Positions 1 through 7,620 of a DNA stretch of 63,714 bases are shown in pieces (position 1 is the stretch's first letter; every line of letters starts with the position of its first letter). Source of the DNA: Saprospiraceae bacterium (GTDB lineage: Bacteria; Bacteroidota; Bacteroidia; Chitinophagales; Saprospiraceae); assembly GCA_020627825.1 (NCBI GenBank), contig JAHDGD010000006.1, positions 1 through 63,714 on the forward strand. The letters run 5' to 3'. The notes beneath the pieces were generated by a model. That model was not told where the DNA came from, made no database searches, and was given only the letters and a program-made list of their open reading frames with translations. A program made the translations under genes and the position numbers.

Positions 1-22
1 CTATCAAGTGCATACAATACAG

Positions 23-1552
23 TTAATTACGAGCTGGTAATATCAAACTCACGTTGATATTTTCTTCTTCATTAAAGAGTCTGTTGCGTGTAATGTTTTC
101 GGTTTCGCTGATGTAAGCAATAATGGGAGCCGCATTTCTAAATCCATAAATCGTTTTAACATTACTCACATCTTTTATGTTATTTTCTATGTTTTCTTCA
201 TGATCATTATATAAGAAATACACATTGGAATGCTCTTCAAACGTTGCATAAGACATTGTATGTGTTGTTTTTTCTTTTAGATCTGTTAATGGTTTGCCGT
301 CTTTTTTTCTAATGTGTTTCTTTGGAATAATTTTAATTTCTTTTGTTTGTCCTTCCTCTTCTATTTCCACTATTACAAGATGTTTGTAAATAAAATCTGT
401 TGAAGTTTCTTCTTCTTCTTCTTCTTCTTCTTCTTCTTCTTCTTCTGTTTCTATATCAATATGATTATATTCTAAAACAACCATAGTACGTTGTGTTGCA
501 GTCCATAAAATGTCTTTTATTTTGAAATGACTACTCAATCCTCTTTTCCTAGTTTTAATGTTTAGAGAGGTGCTACTTTTATCAAACAAAGCGATTTCGT
601 TTTGTGTAAAATCTTTCCTACCAGCAAATTCCACTTTTCCTGAATTCGAATCTATATGAACATACTTCATAGTCGAGATAGGACCTATTCTTGAATGGCT
701 GGTTAGAATAGCTGCAACTATTTTATTCGTACCTCTTATTTTTTTAAGCTTGAAACTTCTTATATGACTTTTATCTAGATGTAAATCATATTTTTTTATT
801 TCTTGATCATTCACTTTAAGGATGTTATAATCAATTTCGTTTTTGGAAAGGTCTGAGAACTCAACACCATAGTTTAATCGCGCACTTAGATAAACGTCTT
901 GTCCTGAAAAAACAAACTCTTTCCATTGAATGTCATTTGCTTCAAGAGAAAGTTTCTTTCTCCATTCTAGATTTAAATCTTGATTAAATAGATGTAGCTC
1001 CGCTTGATGTACTTTGTCTAAAAATTTGTTTTCATATTCTGTAATTATCAATAGCTTGTTTTGATCTTCATCTAATTCCCACTTTAAATGGCTATCGTCA
1101 ATGATTGATTTTAATGGAATTTGAACAAGTGTAATAGGCGGATACTCATTCCCATAATAATCGATAGGTATAGCAATGAGTTCTTTTACTTTTTTTGAAA
1201 AATCTCTTTTCGATAGTAACCATATAAATTGCTTTCCCAATTTTATCACGCCCAAACTTATAGATCGATTATGAGGAGCAGTATAGGTGTTGGACTGAAT
1301 TTCTTGTAATGAGGTATTGTATTTATTTATCGTAATTTCTTTTTTACCCAATTCTAGATGTGGGGATGTACCAAAGGCTATATAATAATTTGACGAATCA
1401 ACCTCCAAAAACCCTTCGATTACTTTGTTTTTCGGAATCACTATGGGTTCGCTGATTTGGGTTTGAAATTCTTGGGCAGTAGTGTGGATGTATGTAAAAA
1501 AGAAACATATAATGGTGTAAAGAACATTTTTCATAAGCATCATTTTTCTCAA
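23..1552 (-). CDS. Secreted protein of unknown function with poly-glutamate tract
   Basis: I do not recognise the family. The 509-residue product begins with a hydrophobic signal peptide (about residues 7-26, ending in TTAQ), so it is probably exported. The rest is polar and rich in beta-type segments, with no membrane helix and no T9SS sorting tail. Near residue 370 an uninterrupted run of 13 glutamates comes from a pure GAA repeat (TTC on the plus strand, 407-445). The tract may be a flexible acidic linker or a cation-binding stretch. The start at 1552 gives MRKMMLMKN; an ATG six codons later (1534) leaves an equally good signal peptide, so the exact start is uncertain. The gene reads out of the window's left part with its stop at 23-25, and its downstream neighbour is not visible. 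Confidence 0.65.
   Translation of the reverse strand: MRKMMLMKNVLYTIICFFFTYIHTTAQEFQTQISEPIVIPKNKVIEGFLEVDSSNYYIAFGTSPHLELGKKEITINKYNTSLQEIQSNTYTAPHNRSISLGVIKLGKQFIWLLSKRDFSKKVKELIAIPIDYYGNEYPPITLVQIPLKSIIDDSHLKWELDEDQNKLLIITEYENKFLDKVHQAELHLFNQDLNLEWRKKLSLEANDIQWKEFVFSGQDVYLSARLNYGVEFSDLSKNEIDYNILKVNDQEIKKYDLHLDKSHIRSFKLKKIRGTNKIVAAILTSHSRIGPISTMKYVHIDSNSGKVEFAGRKDFTQNEIALFDKSSTSLNIKTRKRGLSSHFKIKDILWTATQRTMVVLEYNHIDIETEEEEEEEEEEEEETSTDFIYKHLVIVEIEEEGQTKEIKIIPKKHIRKKDGKPLTDLKEKTTHTMSYATFEEHSNVYFLYNDHEENIENNIKDVSNVKTIYGFRNAAPIIAYISETENITRNRLFNEEENINVSLILPARN
407..445. repeat. (TTC)13 trinucleotide microsatellite inside a coding region
   Basis: Thirteen perfect TTC units (GAA on the coding minus strand) encode 13 consecutive Glu residues. 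Gain or loss of units would change the length of the Glu tract without shifting the frame. The only other nearby Glu-rich segment is short and uses mixed codons. Confidence 0.95.
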
Positions 1553-1640
1553 GATAGCAAAGTTTATACTCCTTTTTCTTCCTTTCGTTTGACTTATGAA
1601 ATCTTTAAATGTTCCTTCACAATACCTTTAGATTTTAACT

Positions 1641-1671
1641 AAAAAAAGCAAGACAAATACATGTCTTGCTT
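1641..1671 (-). terminator. Rho-independent terminator of the 1694-2533 gene
   Basis: Read on the minus strand, a perfect 10-bp stem (AAGCAAGACA / TGTCTTGCTT, plus-strand 1646-1655 with 1662-1671) with a 6-base loop is followed by a T run (plus-strand A's at 1641-1647). It lies just past the stop codon of the T9SS protein at 1694 and upstream of the 23-1552 gene, so the two are probably separate transcripts. Confidence 0.75.
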
Positions 1672-1693
1672 ATGTTTTATAACGCTTAAGTTT

Positions 1694-2533
1694 CTACTTG
1701 TTTTGTACGATAAACTTTTTAATAATGCTTTCTTGTCCATTCGTAATTTGAACAAAATACATTCCTGCAGTCCAAGAAGAACTATCAAACGTATAGATTG
1801 AATCCGATTTGTTTTCTAATTTTTTTATTGTTTTTCCAGCATGATCTATAATGGAAACTTGAATCGCTTGATTCAGCGCAAAGTCAATTTCAATATTTAA
1901 TTGATCATATACTGGATTTGGATTAATTTTAATGTGAAAACTGGATAATTCTTGATCTTCATTCGAAGAAATGGAACCAGTGTCACCTGCTTTTATAGCT
2001 CCTTCACCAACAGGAACATATTCTGTATAGGCTAATTCATGTATGGTTAAAACTTCATTGTCTGTATCAACAGAAACCAACATCCAACCATTAGAAACTT
2101 CATTCGTATCATCTAAATTAAAAATAGCAAACCCTACATATTGAGCTTCATTACTTTGCCAATTCTCAGCTAGTCCAGCACTACTGCTATAAATTGAACC
2201 TCTGTCTTCATCAATGTAATCGAACATATTTCCATTTGTAAGCATTATCTCTTCATCTTGGCTGAAAATTTGCATTTCTCTAGCTCCAAAATCAGTGAAT
2301 GCAAAAGCTTCTACACTTGCCATACATCCCAAGAAAAATACTGGGGTGAAACCAAGTTCATTTTCATATTGATTCACATATAAATCTATTTCAGCATCTT
2401 GATTAATATCCAATGCTACATTCTCATTTAGTGAGATGGTAAGCCCTTCACCGAAGTCTTGATGTATAATCTGAGCTATTGAGAAATTCAAAAAGTACAT
2501 ACAGAAAGAGAGGAGGAGTACTGATTTTTTCAT
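1694..2533 (-). CDS. T9SS-exported protein with type A sorting domain
   Basis: This 279-residue protein has a classical signal peptide (about 1-20, ending FSIAQ) and a C-terminal T9SS type A sorting domain (about 195-279). The domain shows the usual NPNPVYDQL opening, a GKTIKKL-like middle strand, GMYFVQI, and a basic KKFIVQNK end. Such proteins cross the outer membrane through the type IX system and are released or anchored at the surface. The region at 21-175 is beta-rich and ends in NGWMLVSVD and a later IHELAY, resembling the anchored beta domains that Saprospirales often fuse to this tail. I can name no enzymatic function. A terminator follows it. The upstream region is the 363-base divergent gap shared with the stalk protein gene at 2897. 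Confidence 0.85.
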   Translation of the reverse strand: MKKSVLLLSFCMYFLNFSIAQIIHQDFGEGLTISLNENVALDINQDAEIDLYVNQYENELGFTPVFFLGCMASVEAFAFTDFGAREMQIFSQDEEIMLTNGNMFDYIDEDRGSIYSSSAGLAENWQSNEAQYVGFAIFNLDDTNEVSNGWMLVSVDTDNEVLTIHELAYTEYVPVGEGAIKAGDTGSISSNEDQELSSFHIKINPNPVYDQLNIEIDFALNQAIQVSIIDHAGKTIKKLENKSDSIYTFDSSSWTAGMYFVQITNGQESIIKKFIVQNK

Positions 2534-2896
2534 ATATCTTGAATTTTTTGACTAAAACTAAAAGGTAAGATTTTAAGCATTTAGAAGCAAATAAAAGTTG
2601 CTATATATCTAAAATGTTAATAGCAAAGACACTTTTAGGTGGTATGTGCAATTTATTGTTTTGCATTCAATATTAAATGCATGTTGTTTGTTTTGTTGGC
2701 TTTTTGGGCTTAAGCCCAAAAGTAATAGAACTTAAGAGTCTGAAAACAAGTAAAAACTGGCACAAAATGGGGGTATACTTTAATATCTCATTTTAACAAG
2801 TTGCTTTTTTAATACCATTTACCAACTGAAATCTGTAAAGTACCAATTCTACATTGAAATATTTTCAATCTACTGGTAGCTTTAAAAGAAAAACCA
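2534..2896. other. Divergent intergenic region containing a palindromic repeat
   Basis: This 363-base AT-rich gap separates two divergently transcribed genes for exported proteins (minus-strand start 2533, plus-strand start 2897). Both promoters should lie here, but I found no convincing TAnnTTTG box with a correctly spaced TTG. The only clear structure is the 20-base palindrome at 2702-2721. No open reading frame of note is present. Confidence 0.6.
2702..2721. repeat. Dispersed GGGC/GCCC palindrome, perfect 20-base copy
   Basis: TTTTGGGCTTAAGCCCAAAA is a perfect palindrome in the middle of a divergent intergenic region, where a terminator would serve neither gene. It shares the TTTGGGC...GCCCAAA arms with copies at 4683, 23385, 27443 and 59753 and variants at 5974 and 50508. 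Confidence 0.85.
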
Positions 2897-4612
2897 ATGT
2901 TGAAACAATTATTAATCTTAAGTTCCTTTTTATTTTACATTTCATTTCTATCAGCTCAAAATGTAGGAATAGGCACAGATTCGCCAAATGAATTTTTGCA
3001 TCTCTATACAGAAGGTGATTCCAACACTGATATGTTACTCGAAAGTGAAGACAGCACTGGAATTTATATTATCCCAGGTAATAATATGCCTTTTTTGCAA
3101 GCTATATATCGAGAAGGAAGATTTGATCAAGGGATTTTATTTTATCCTACTGTAACAGAATTCCATACAGGATGGGGGAAACAATTTCCATTTGGCGGTC
3201 CTTATGTTGCATATCCTACGTTAAAGATGGATGATGTAGGAAAGGTAGGAGTTCGGATGCAAACTGGAGATCCTACACAAGCTCTTCAGGTTAATGGCAA
3301 ATTAAAAATAGGGGATGATGCAATCACTCCTGAAGCTGGCGTTTTGCGATGGGATGGAAATTCATTTTCAGGATATGATGGAATGGGGTGGAGATCGTTT
3401 ATGGAAATGAACGATGCGGATAATGACACGAAGATTTCTATGCATGAAGGAGGTACTGATTCCCTCATCTTTCAGGTAAATGGTATTGCCAATCAATTAA
3501 TTTACGATGGTAAAAGAATAAGCACTACAGCTAACAATCTTTACATAGGTAAAGATGCTGGGTCAAATCAAACCATAGGTATAGGTGGAAATACTGCTGT
3601 AGGAGAGCAAGCCGCAAAACAAATGGTATCAGGTGCTTACAATAGTCTATATGGAATTTCGGCAGGAGAAGCACTTACTTCGGGCAGTAGAAATACCATG
3701 TTGGGCGGCGCAAGTGGTTCTTTAGTAACCAATGGTTCGGAAAATGTATTCATAGGTTATAATGCTGGCAATCTTAACAATGGAAGCGGAAATGTATTCA
3801 TAGGCTATGAGGCAGGGAGGTTTGAAACAGGTAGTGATCAATTGTATATTTCAAATTCAAATACAAGTGATCCTTTGATCCGTGGTGATTTTGTTACAAA
3901 AGAGGTAAACATTTTTAATGATCTCAGTGTCAATGACGACTTGACGGTGAATGATGAGGTTCTTGTTAACGATGAACTGACAGCAAGACAAGTTATTGTC
4001 AACGACTTGAATCCTCAGGTGAAATTTAATTCAGGAGGAGCAACTGAATATGATATTACATATGATAAAGGATCAGATCGATTAACCATTTCAGATCAAG
4101 CATATGGCGCAGTGCTTCATATAAAAGATGGCGATCTTTATCTTCCACAGTATGCTCCCTCTCATGAAAAAAACTTAAGGATAGGAACAGATGGTAAAAT
4201 ATCGATGGGGGGGAATTATAGCAAAAGAATAGCTAGTTATACTTACGATGGTTTACTGTATAATAATGAATTTGGAGATAGTGTTGGTACTATTGGAGTT
4301 GATTTTGAAGATGGGGCAACTATTACAGCTATGCATGCAATTCTTATTAATCAATCAAGTTCTAATTTCGCAAGGGTTTATCTACGAAGAATTCCTAGGT
4401 ATTCTTTTTCACCTGAAACCATATATGAGATTGATTCAGGTTCTACTGTTTATATGAATCATACTCTGCTTACAGATGATACACCTGAGTCAAATCATCA
4501 TATAATAGATAATGATGCTTACAACTACTATTTATCCATAAGTACCTATTCGGATACTGATAGTTCAGGTTATAGTTATATCTATGAAGTCGAATTCACT
4601 ATTCAAGAGTAA
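2897..4612 (+). CDS. Secreted stalk or tail-fibre-like protein with GIGT and YadA-head-type repeats
   Basis: The 571-residue product has a signal peptide (about 1-20, ending FLSAQ) followed directly by NVGIGTDSPNEFLHL. This is the opening seen in many Bacteroidota surface proteins that resemble phage tail fibres and trimeric adhesin stalks. Around residues 215-320, repeats such as NTAVGEQAA, NVFIGYNAG and NVFIGYEAG resemble left-handed beta-roll head repeats of trimeric autotransporters. Residues 338-372 contain short repeats ending in VND or NDL, suggesting a fibrous beta structure. The C-terminal ~150 residues look globular. No T9SS sorting tail is present, so its route across the outer membrane is unclear. 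The gene ends 27 bases before the histidine kinase gene and may be co-transcribed with it. An adhesive or structural role is inference. Confidence 0.75.
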   Translation: MLKQLLILSSFLFYISFLSAQNVGIGTDSPNEFLHLYTEGDSNTDMLLESEDSTGIYIIPGNNMPFLQAIYREGRFDQGILFYPTVTEFHTGWGKQFPFGGPYVAYPTLKMDDVGKVGVRMQTGDPTQALQVNGKLKIGDDAITPEAGVLRWDGNSFSGYDGMGWRSFMEMNDADNDTKISMHEGGTDSLIFQVNGIANQLIYDGKRISTTANNLYIGKDAGSNQTIGIGGNTAVGEQAAKQMVSGAYNSLYGISAGEALTSGSRNTMLGGASGSLVTNGSENVFIGYNAGNLNNGSGNVFIGYEAGRFETGSDQLYISNSNTSDPLIRGDFVTKEVNIFNDLSVNDDLTVNDEVLVNDELTARQVIVNDLNPQVKFNSGGATEYDITYDKGSDRLTISDQAYGAVLHIKDGDLYLPQYAPSHEKNLRIGTDGKISMGGNYSKRIASYTYDGLLYNNEFGDSVGTIGVDFEDGATITAMHAILINQSSSNFARVYLRRIPRYSFSPETIYEIDSGSTVYMNHTLLTDDTPESNHHIIDNDAYNYYLSISTYSDTDSSGYSYIYEVEFTIQE

Positions 4613-4639
4613 AACATAAATTGTCATTATCTTTGATGC

Positions 4640-6727
4640 ATGCGTTTATTCCATCTTTTCGTAGTCCTTTTTTACCCTTTTATTTTTTGGGCTCAAGCCC
4701 AAAAAACCGAAAACTTGATTCAGGCATATGCTCAGGCTACTACGGATAAAGAAGCCTATAATGTGGCTCTGGAAATTATGGAATCAAATGCCATGCTTTC
4801 TATAGAAGAAGCCAGAAAAATATGTACTCCGTTACGGAAGGTGGATGATGACCGTTCGATTTTGTCTTTGTCCATTTTAGCTGATGTATTTTATTACAAA
4901 AATCAACTAGACAGTTCATTTTTTTATTATAAAGCTGCTGCTGAAGAAGCAAAATACAAAGGGCGAAATGATCAAGTAGCGAGCAACTTGGGGAATGCAG
5001 CATATGTCCTTACGGATAAAGGAAAGAATATAGATGCCTTAAATATCTTGCGAGAGGCATTATTCTTCTCTAAACAAAGTACACGAAAAGAATCTGCAGA
5101 TATCTATTACGGTCTATACAATACCTATGCAAAACTGCATCAGTTAGATTCTGCTATATATTATTTAAATCAAACCATCCGCATTGATAAAAAGACAGAT
5201 AATCTGAAAGGGATGTGCAGCAATTTGGCTACACTTTCTGAACTATTTTTAACAGTAAATGAAAAAGAAAAAGCCTTAAATAAGTGCAAAGAATGCGAGA
5301 CCTATGCCACATCGTTACAAAATGCATATGAAATAAATCGATGTAAGGCGATGAAGGCGCGGGTTTTATCAGCTATGGGGAATCTTAAGGAGGCAAATAA
5401 AATCATCGAAAGTGTATTACAACTTGAAAGCCAGAGAAAAGACTCTAGTAGATTGTCATCATATAAAACACTTTATGCACGCATTTTGTATAGCAATAGT
5501 AATAAGGAAAGAGCGTTCAAAGAAGCTATAGAAGCGATAGAGATTGCAAGAAAAGCTAAAAAACCAAGACAAGAAGCTGATGCACTACTTTTATTAGTAG
5601 AGATGCAGATTCAAAAAAATCAGTATGAAGAATCAAGGAAATTCCTTGACCAATTAAGTACATTAAATTCCGTGCATCAACTATCCATGGATGCAAAAAT
5701 ATGGAAGTTTCAGGCTGATGTGGCTAAAGCATCAGGTGATTACAAACAGGGTTTTTATTTTTTGGAAAGAGTAAGTAAAGCAAAATCTGAAAAGGACGAA
5801 GGATTAAATATAGCCCTAGTCCAAATCAATGATCAATTAACGTCTTATAAACTTGAAAAAGAAAATGCACTTTTAGTAGCCCAAAGAAAGGAATTGGAGT
5901 CCCAGAATCGTTTTATAATGCTTCTATTTTTGAGTGGTTTATTACTGTTGTTATTGATAAGTTTTCTCTTTTATTTTTGGGTTCAAACCCAAAAAAGAAA
6001 AAGAGAAATCTCTTTACATGAAACGAAACAACTTCAGAAAAGTCTAGAATTAAAGGTACTAAACAAAGAATTAAGTGCCCTTAGAGCACAAATGAATCCT
6101 CATTTTTTATTCAATTGTTTAAGCTCTATTAATGATTTCATCATGCACGAAGATCCCAAAACTGCATCAAAATATCTCACTAAGTTTTCTCATCTTATGA
6201 GAATGATCTTAAATAATTCAAAAGAAAGAATGATTTCCCTTAAACGAGAACTCGATGCTTTATCGCTTTATGTTGAAATGGAGAATCTGCGCTTAAATGA
6301 TAAGATCTTTTATACGGTTGAAGTAGATGAACATATTGATCAGGAGCAGTTGCTTATACCTTCTATGATACTACAGCCATATATAGAAAATAGCATCAAG
6401 CATGGTCTTTCACCAAAGCCTAAGGGTGGAGCCATATCATTGCATATTTTCGATAAAAAAACATTTCTTCATGTTGTCATTCAAGATGATGGAATAGGCA
6501 GAAGTGAAGCAAATAAAAGACAAAGAGTTAAACATAAAAATGGAAAATCTTACGGAATGTCTATTACCTCTGAACGATTACATCTCATAAACCAAACAAT
6601 GGATGTGGAAGCCTCAACTGAAATTATAGATCTTGATAATCCTTCAGGAACAAAAGTTATACTTAGAATTAAAAAATCCTTTAACCCCAAGAAGCATGAA
6701 ACCAAAATTGAAAGCACTCATTATTGA
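4640..6727 (+). CDS. TPR-containing LytS/YehU-type sensor histidine kinase
   Basis: This 695-residue sensor has a signal peptide (about 1-20), a periplasmic array of tetratricopeptide-like helices (about 25-400), a coiled segment, one membrane helix (about 430-448) and a cytoplasmic kinase of the His_kinase (LytS/YehU) family. The phospho-acceptor motif is AQMNPHFLFNCLSSI, with His at about 488, and the N-box is YIENSIKHGL near 581. A GxGxxG-like ATP lid segment (DDGIGRSEANKR) follows. This architecture is common in Bacteroidota and pairs with LytTR regulators. The next gene overlaps the kinase end by 32 bases and encodes one. The extracellular TPR signal is unknown. Two dispersed palindromes lie inside the gene, at the signal peptide and at the end of the membrane helix, encoding FWAQAQK (16-22) and FWVQTQK (446-452). 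Confidence 0.9.
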   Translation: MRLFHLFVVLFYPFIFWAQAQKTENLIQAYAQATTDKEAYNVALEIMESNAMLSIEEARKICTPLRKVDDDRSILSLSILADVFYYKNQLDSSFFYYKAAAEEAKYKGRNDQVASNLGNAAYVLTDKGKNIDALNILREALFFSKQSTRKESADIYYGLYNTYAKLHQLDSAIYYLNQTIRIDKKTDNLKGMCSNLATLSELFLTVNEKEKALNKCKECETYATSLQNAYEINRCKAMKARVLSAMGNLKEANKIIESVLQLESQRKDSSRLSSYKTLYARILYSNSNKERAFKEAIEAIEIARKAKKPRQEADALLLLVEMQIQKNQYEESRKFLDQLSTLNSVHQLSMDAKIWKFQADVAKASGDYKQGFYFLERVSKAKSEKDEGLNIALVQINDQLTSYKLEKENALLVAQRKELESQNRFIMLLFLSGLLLLLLISFLFYFWVQTQKRKREISLHETKQLQKSLELKVLNKELSALRAQMNPHFLFNCLSSINDFIMHEDPKTASKYLTKFSHLMRMILNNSKERMISLKRELDALSLYVEMENLRLNDKIFYTVEVDEHIDQEQLLIPSMILQPYIENSIKHGLSPKPKGGAISLHIFDKKTFLHVVIQDDGIGRSEANKRQRVKHKNGKSYGMSITSERLHLINQTMDVEASTEIIDLDNPSGTKVILRIKKSFNPKKHETKIESTHY
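4683..4706. repeat. Dispersed GGGC/GCCC palindrome inside the signal-peptide codons of the kinase
   Basis: Eleven-base arms TTTTTTGGGCT / AGCCCAAAAAA flank a 2-base centre (CA). The element is read in frame as FWAQAQK at the signal peptidase region of the histidine kinase, so it is both coding sequence and a member of the palindrome family. Confidence 0.8.
5974..5995. repeat. Palindrome variant (GGGTT/AACCC) at the kinase membrane-helix end
   Basis: Ten-base arms TTTTTGGGTT / AACCCAAAAA flank CA. It matches the 4683 copy except for compensating C-to-T and G-to-A changes, so pairing is preserved. It is read in the same frame, giving FWVQTQK immediately after the transmembrane segment. Confidence 0.75.
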
Positions 6728-7448
6728 TGATGAAAGTCGTTGTAGATCTTCATTGAAAAAGCAACTCGAATGGTATTGTGAGCACATAGAAGTTATAGGA
6801 GAGGCTGAAAATGCAGCTGCTGGCAAGCAACTCATTTTAAGTAACCAAGTAGATGTTGTATTTCTTGACATTGATATGCCTGACAAAACAGGTATTGAAA
6901 TGTTGAAAGAGCTAGGAGAAATTTCTTCCTATATAATCTTCACGACTGCTTATGATGTTTATGCAATTCAAGCTTTTAAGGTCAATGCCATAGATTATCT
7001 ACTCAAACCAATATTAGAAGAGGATCTAGTTGATGCAGTTCGTAAAATTGAGAGAAAAAAGAGAGAAGATACGTTATATGATGTAGCAGATGTTTTATCA
7101 AGAATAGAGAAGACTGAAAAAGAATCTATTGCTGCTGTTCCGGTAAAAGACGGGTTTCAATTTATCGAAAAGAAATCTATATTGCGTTTAGAAGGAGATG
7201 GTGCGTATTGTAAAATTTATTTTGATAATGGGGGCAAAATATTAGTATCGAAAACAATGAAAAAAGTCATTGAGCTTATTGATTCACATGAATTAGTGCG
7301 TGTGCACAATTCGCATACGATCCATATAAAGAAAATTGCAAAATATATTAAAACCGACGGAGGGTATCTTATCCTTAAAGATGGTTCACAAATTCCAATG
7401 AGCAGAACTAAAAAGACAGACTTTTTACAAAGATTATCCTTTTCTTAA
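6696..7448 (+). CDS. LytTR-family response regulator
   Basis: A 250-residue two-domain regulator. The receiver domain (about 6-120) shows the acidic pair D11/D12, the phospho-acceptor D58 in FLDIDMPD, the switch Thr in TTAYD and K104 in LLKP. The LytTR DNA-binding domain (about 145-250) has the typical VRVHNSHTIHIKKI segment. I place the start at the ATG at 6696, which gives MKPKLKALIIDDE, the normal spacing to the receiver; an upstream in-frame start would add 21 residues lying wholly inside the kinase gene. It overlaps the kinase gene by 32 bases, so the two form one translationally linked pair. Target genes are unknown; the neighbouring stalk protein is one candidate by position only. Confidence 0.93.
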   Translation: MKPKLKALIIDDESRCRSSLKKQLEWYCEHIEVIGEAENAAAGKQLILSNQVDVVFLDIDMPDKTGIEMLKELGEISSYIIFTTAYDVYAIQAFKVNAIDYLLKPILEEDLVDAVRKIERKKREDTLYDVADVLSRIEKTEKESIAAVPVKDGFQFIEKKSILRLEGDGAYCKIYFDNGGKILVSKTMKKVIELIDSHELVRVHNSHTIHIKKIAKYIKTDGGYLILKDGSQIPMSRTKKTDFLQRLSFS

Positions 7449-7492
7449 TTAAACTCGCATTGTGCAATAGATAATCTAATATGACCTAAATT

Positions 7493-7509
7493 GCCTTTAA
7501 AATAAAGGC
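7493..7509. terminator. Weak bidirectional terminator candidate
   Basis: A 7-bp stem (GCCTTTA / TAAAGGC) with a 3-base loop lies in the convergent gap between the LytTR gene (stop at 7448) and the AAA+ gene (stop at 7621). It is GC-poor and has only short T runs, so this is a low-confidence call. Nothing else stands out in this 172-base gap. Confidence 0.3.
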
Positions 7510-7620
7510 TTTGCTAACTTTTTCTCACTCACTATAGTGGAAACTATGACTCATTCATGAAATTTGTTATTTCTTTGGTATTTTAGGTCTGATCACGAAG
7601 TTCTAATACATAATGCAGGT

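Noticed and set aside
6696-6727. Overlap of kinase and regulator genes as a possible frameshift fusion
   Set aside because: Both proteins are complete with normal ends and starts; a 32-base overlap is a plain case of coupled genes.
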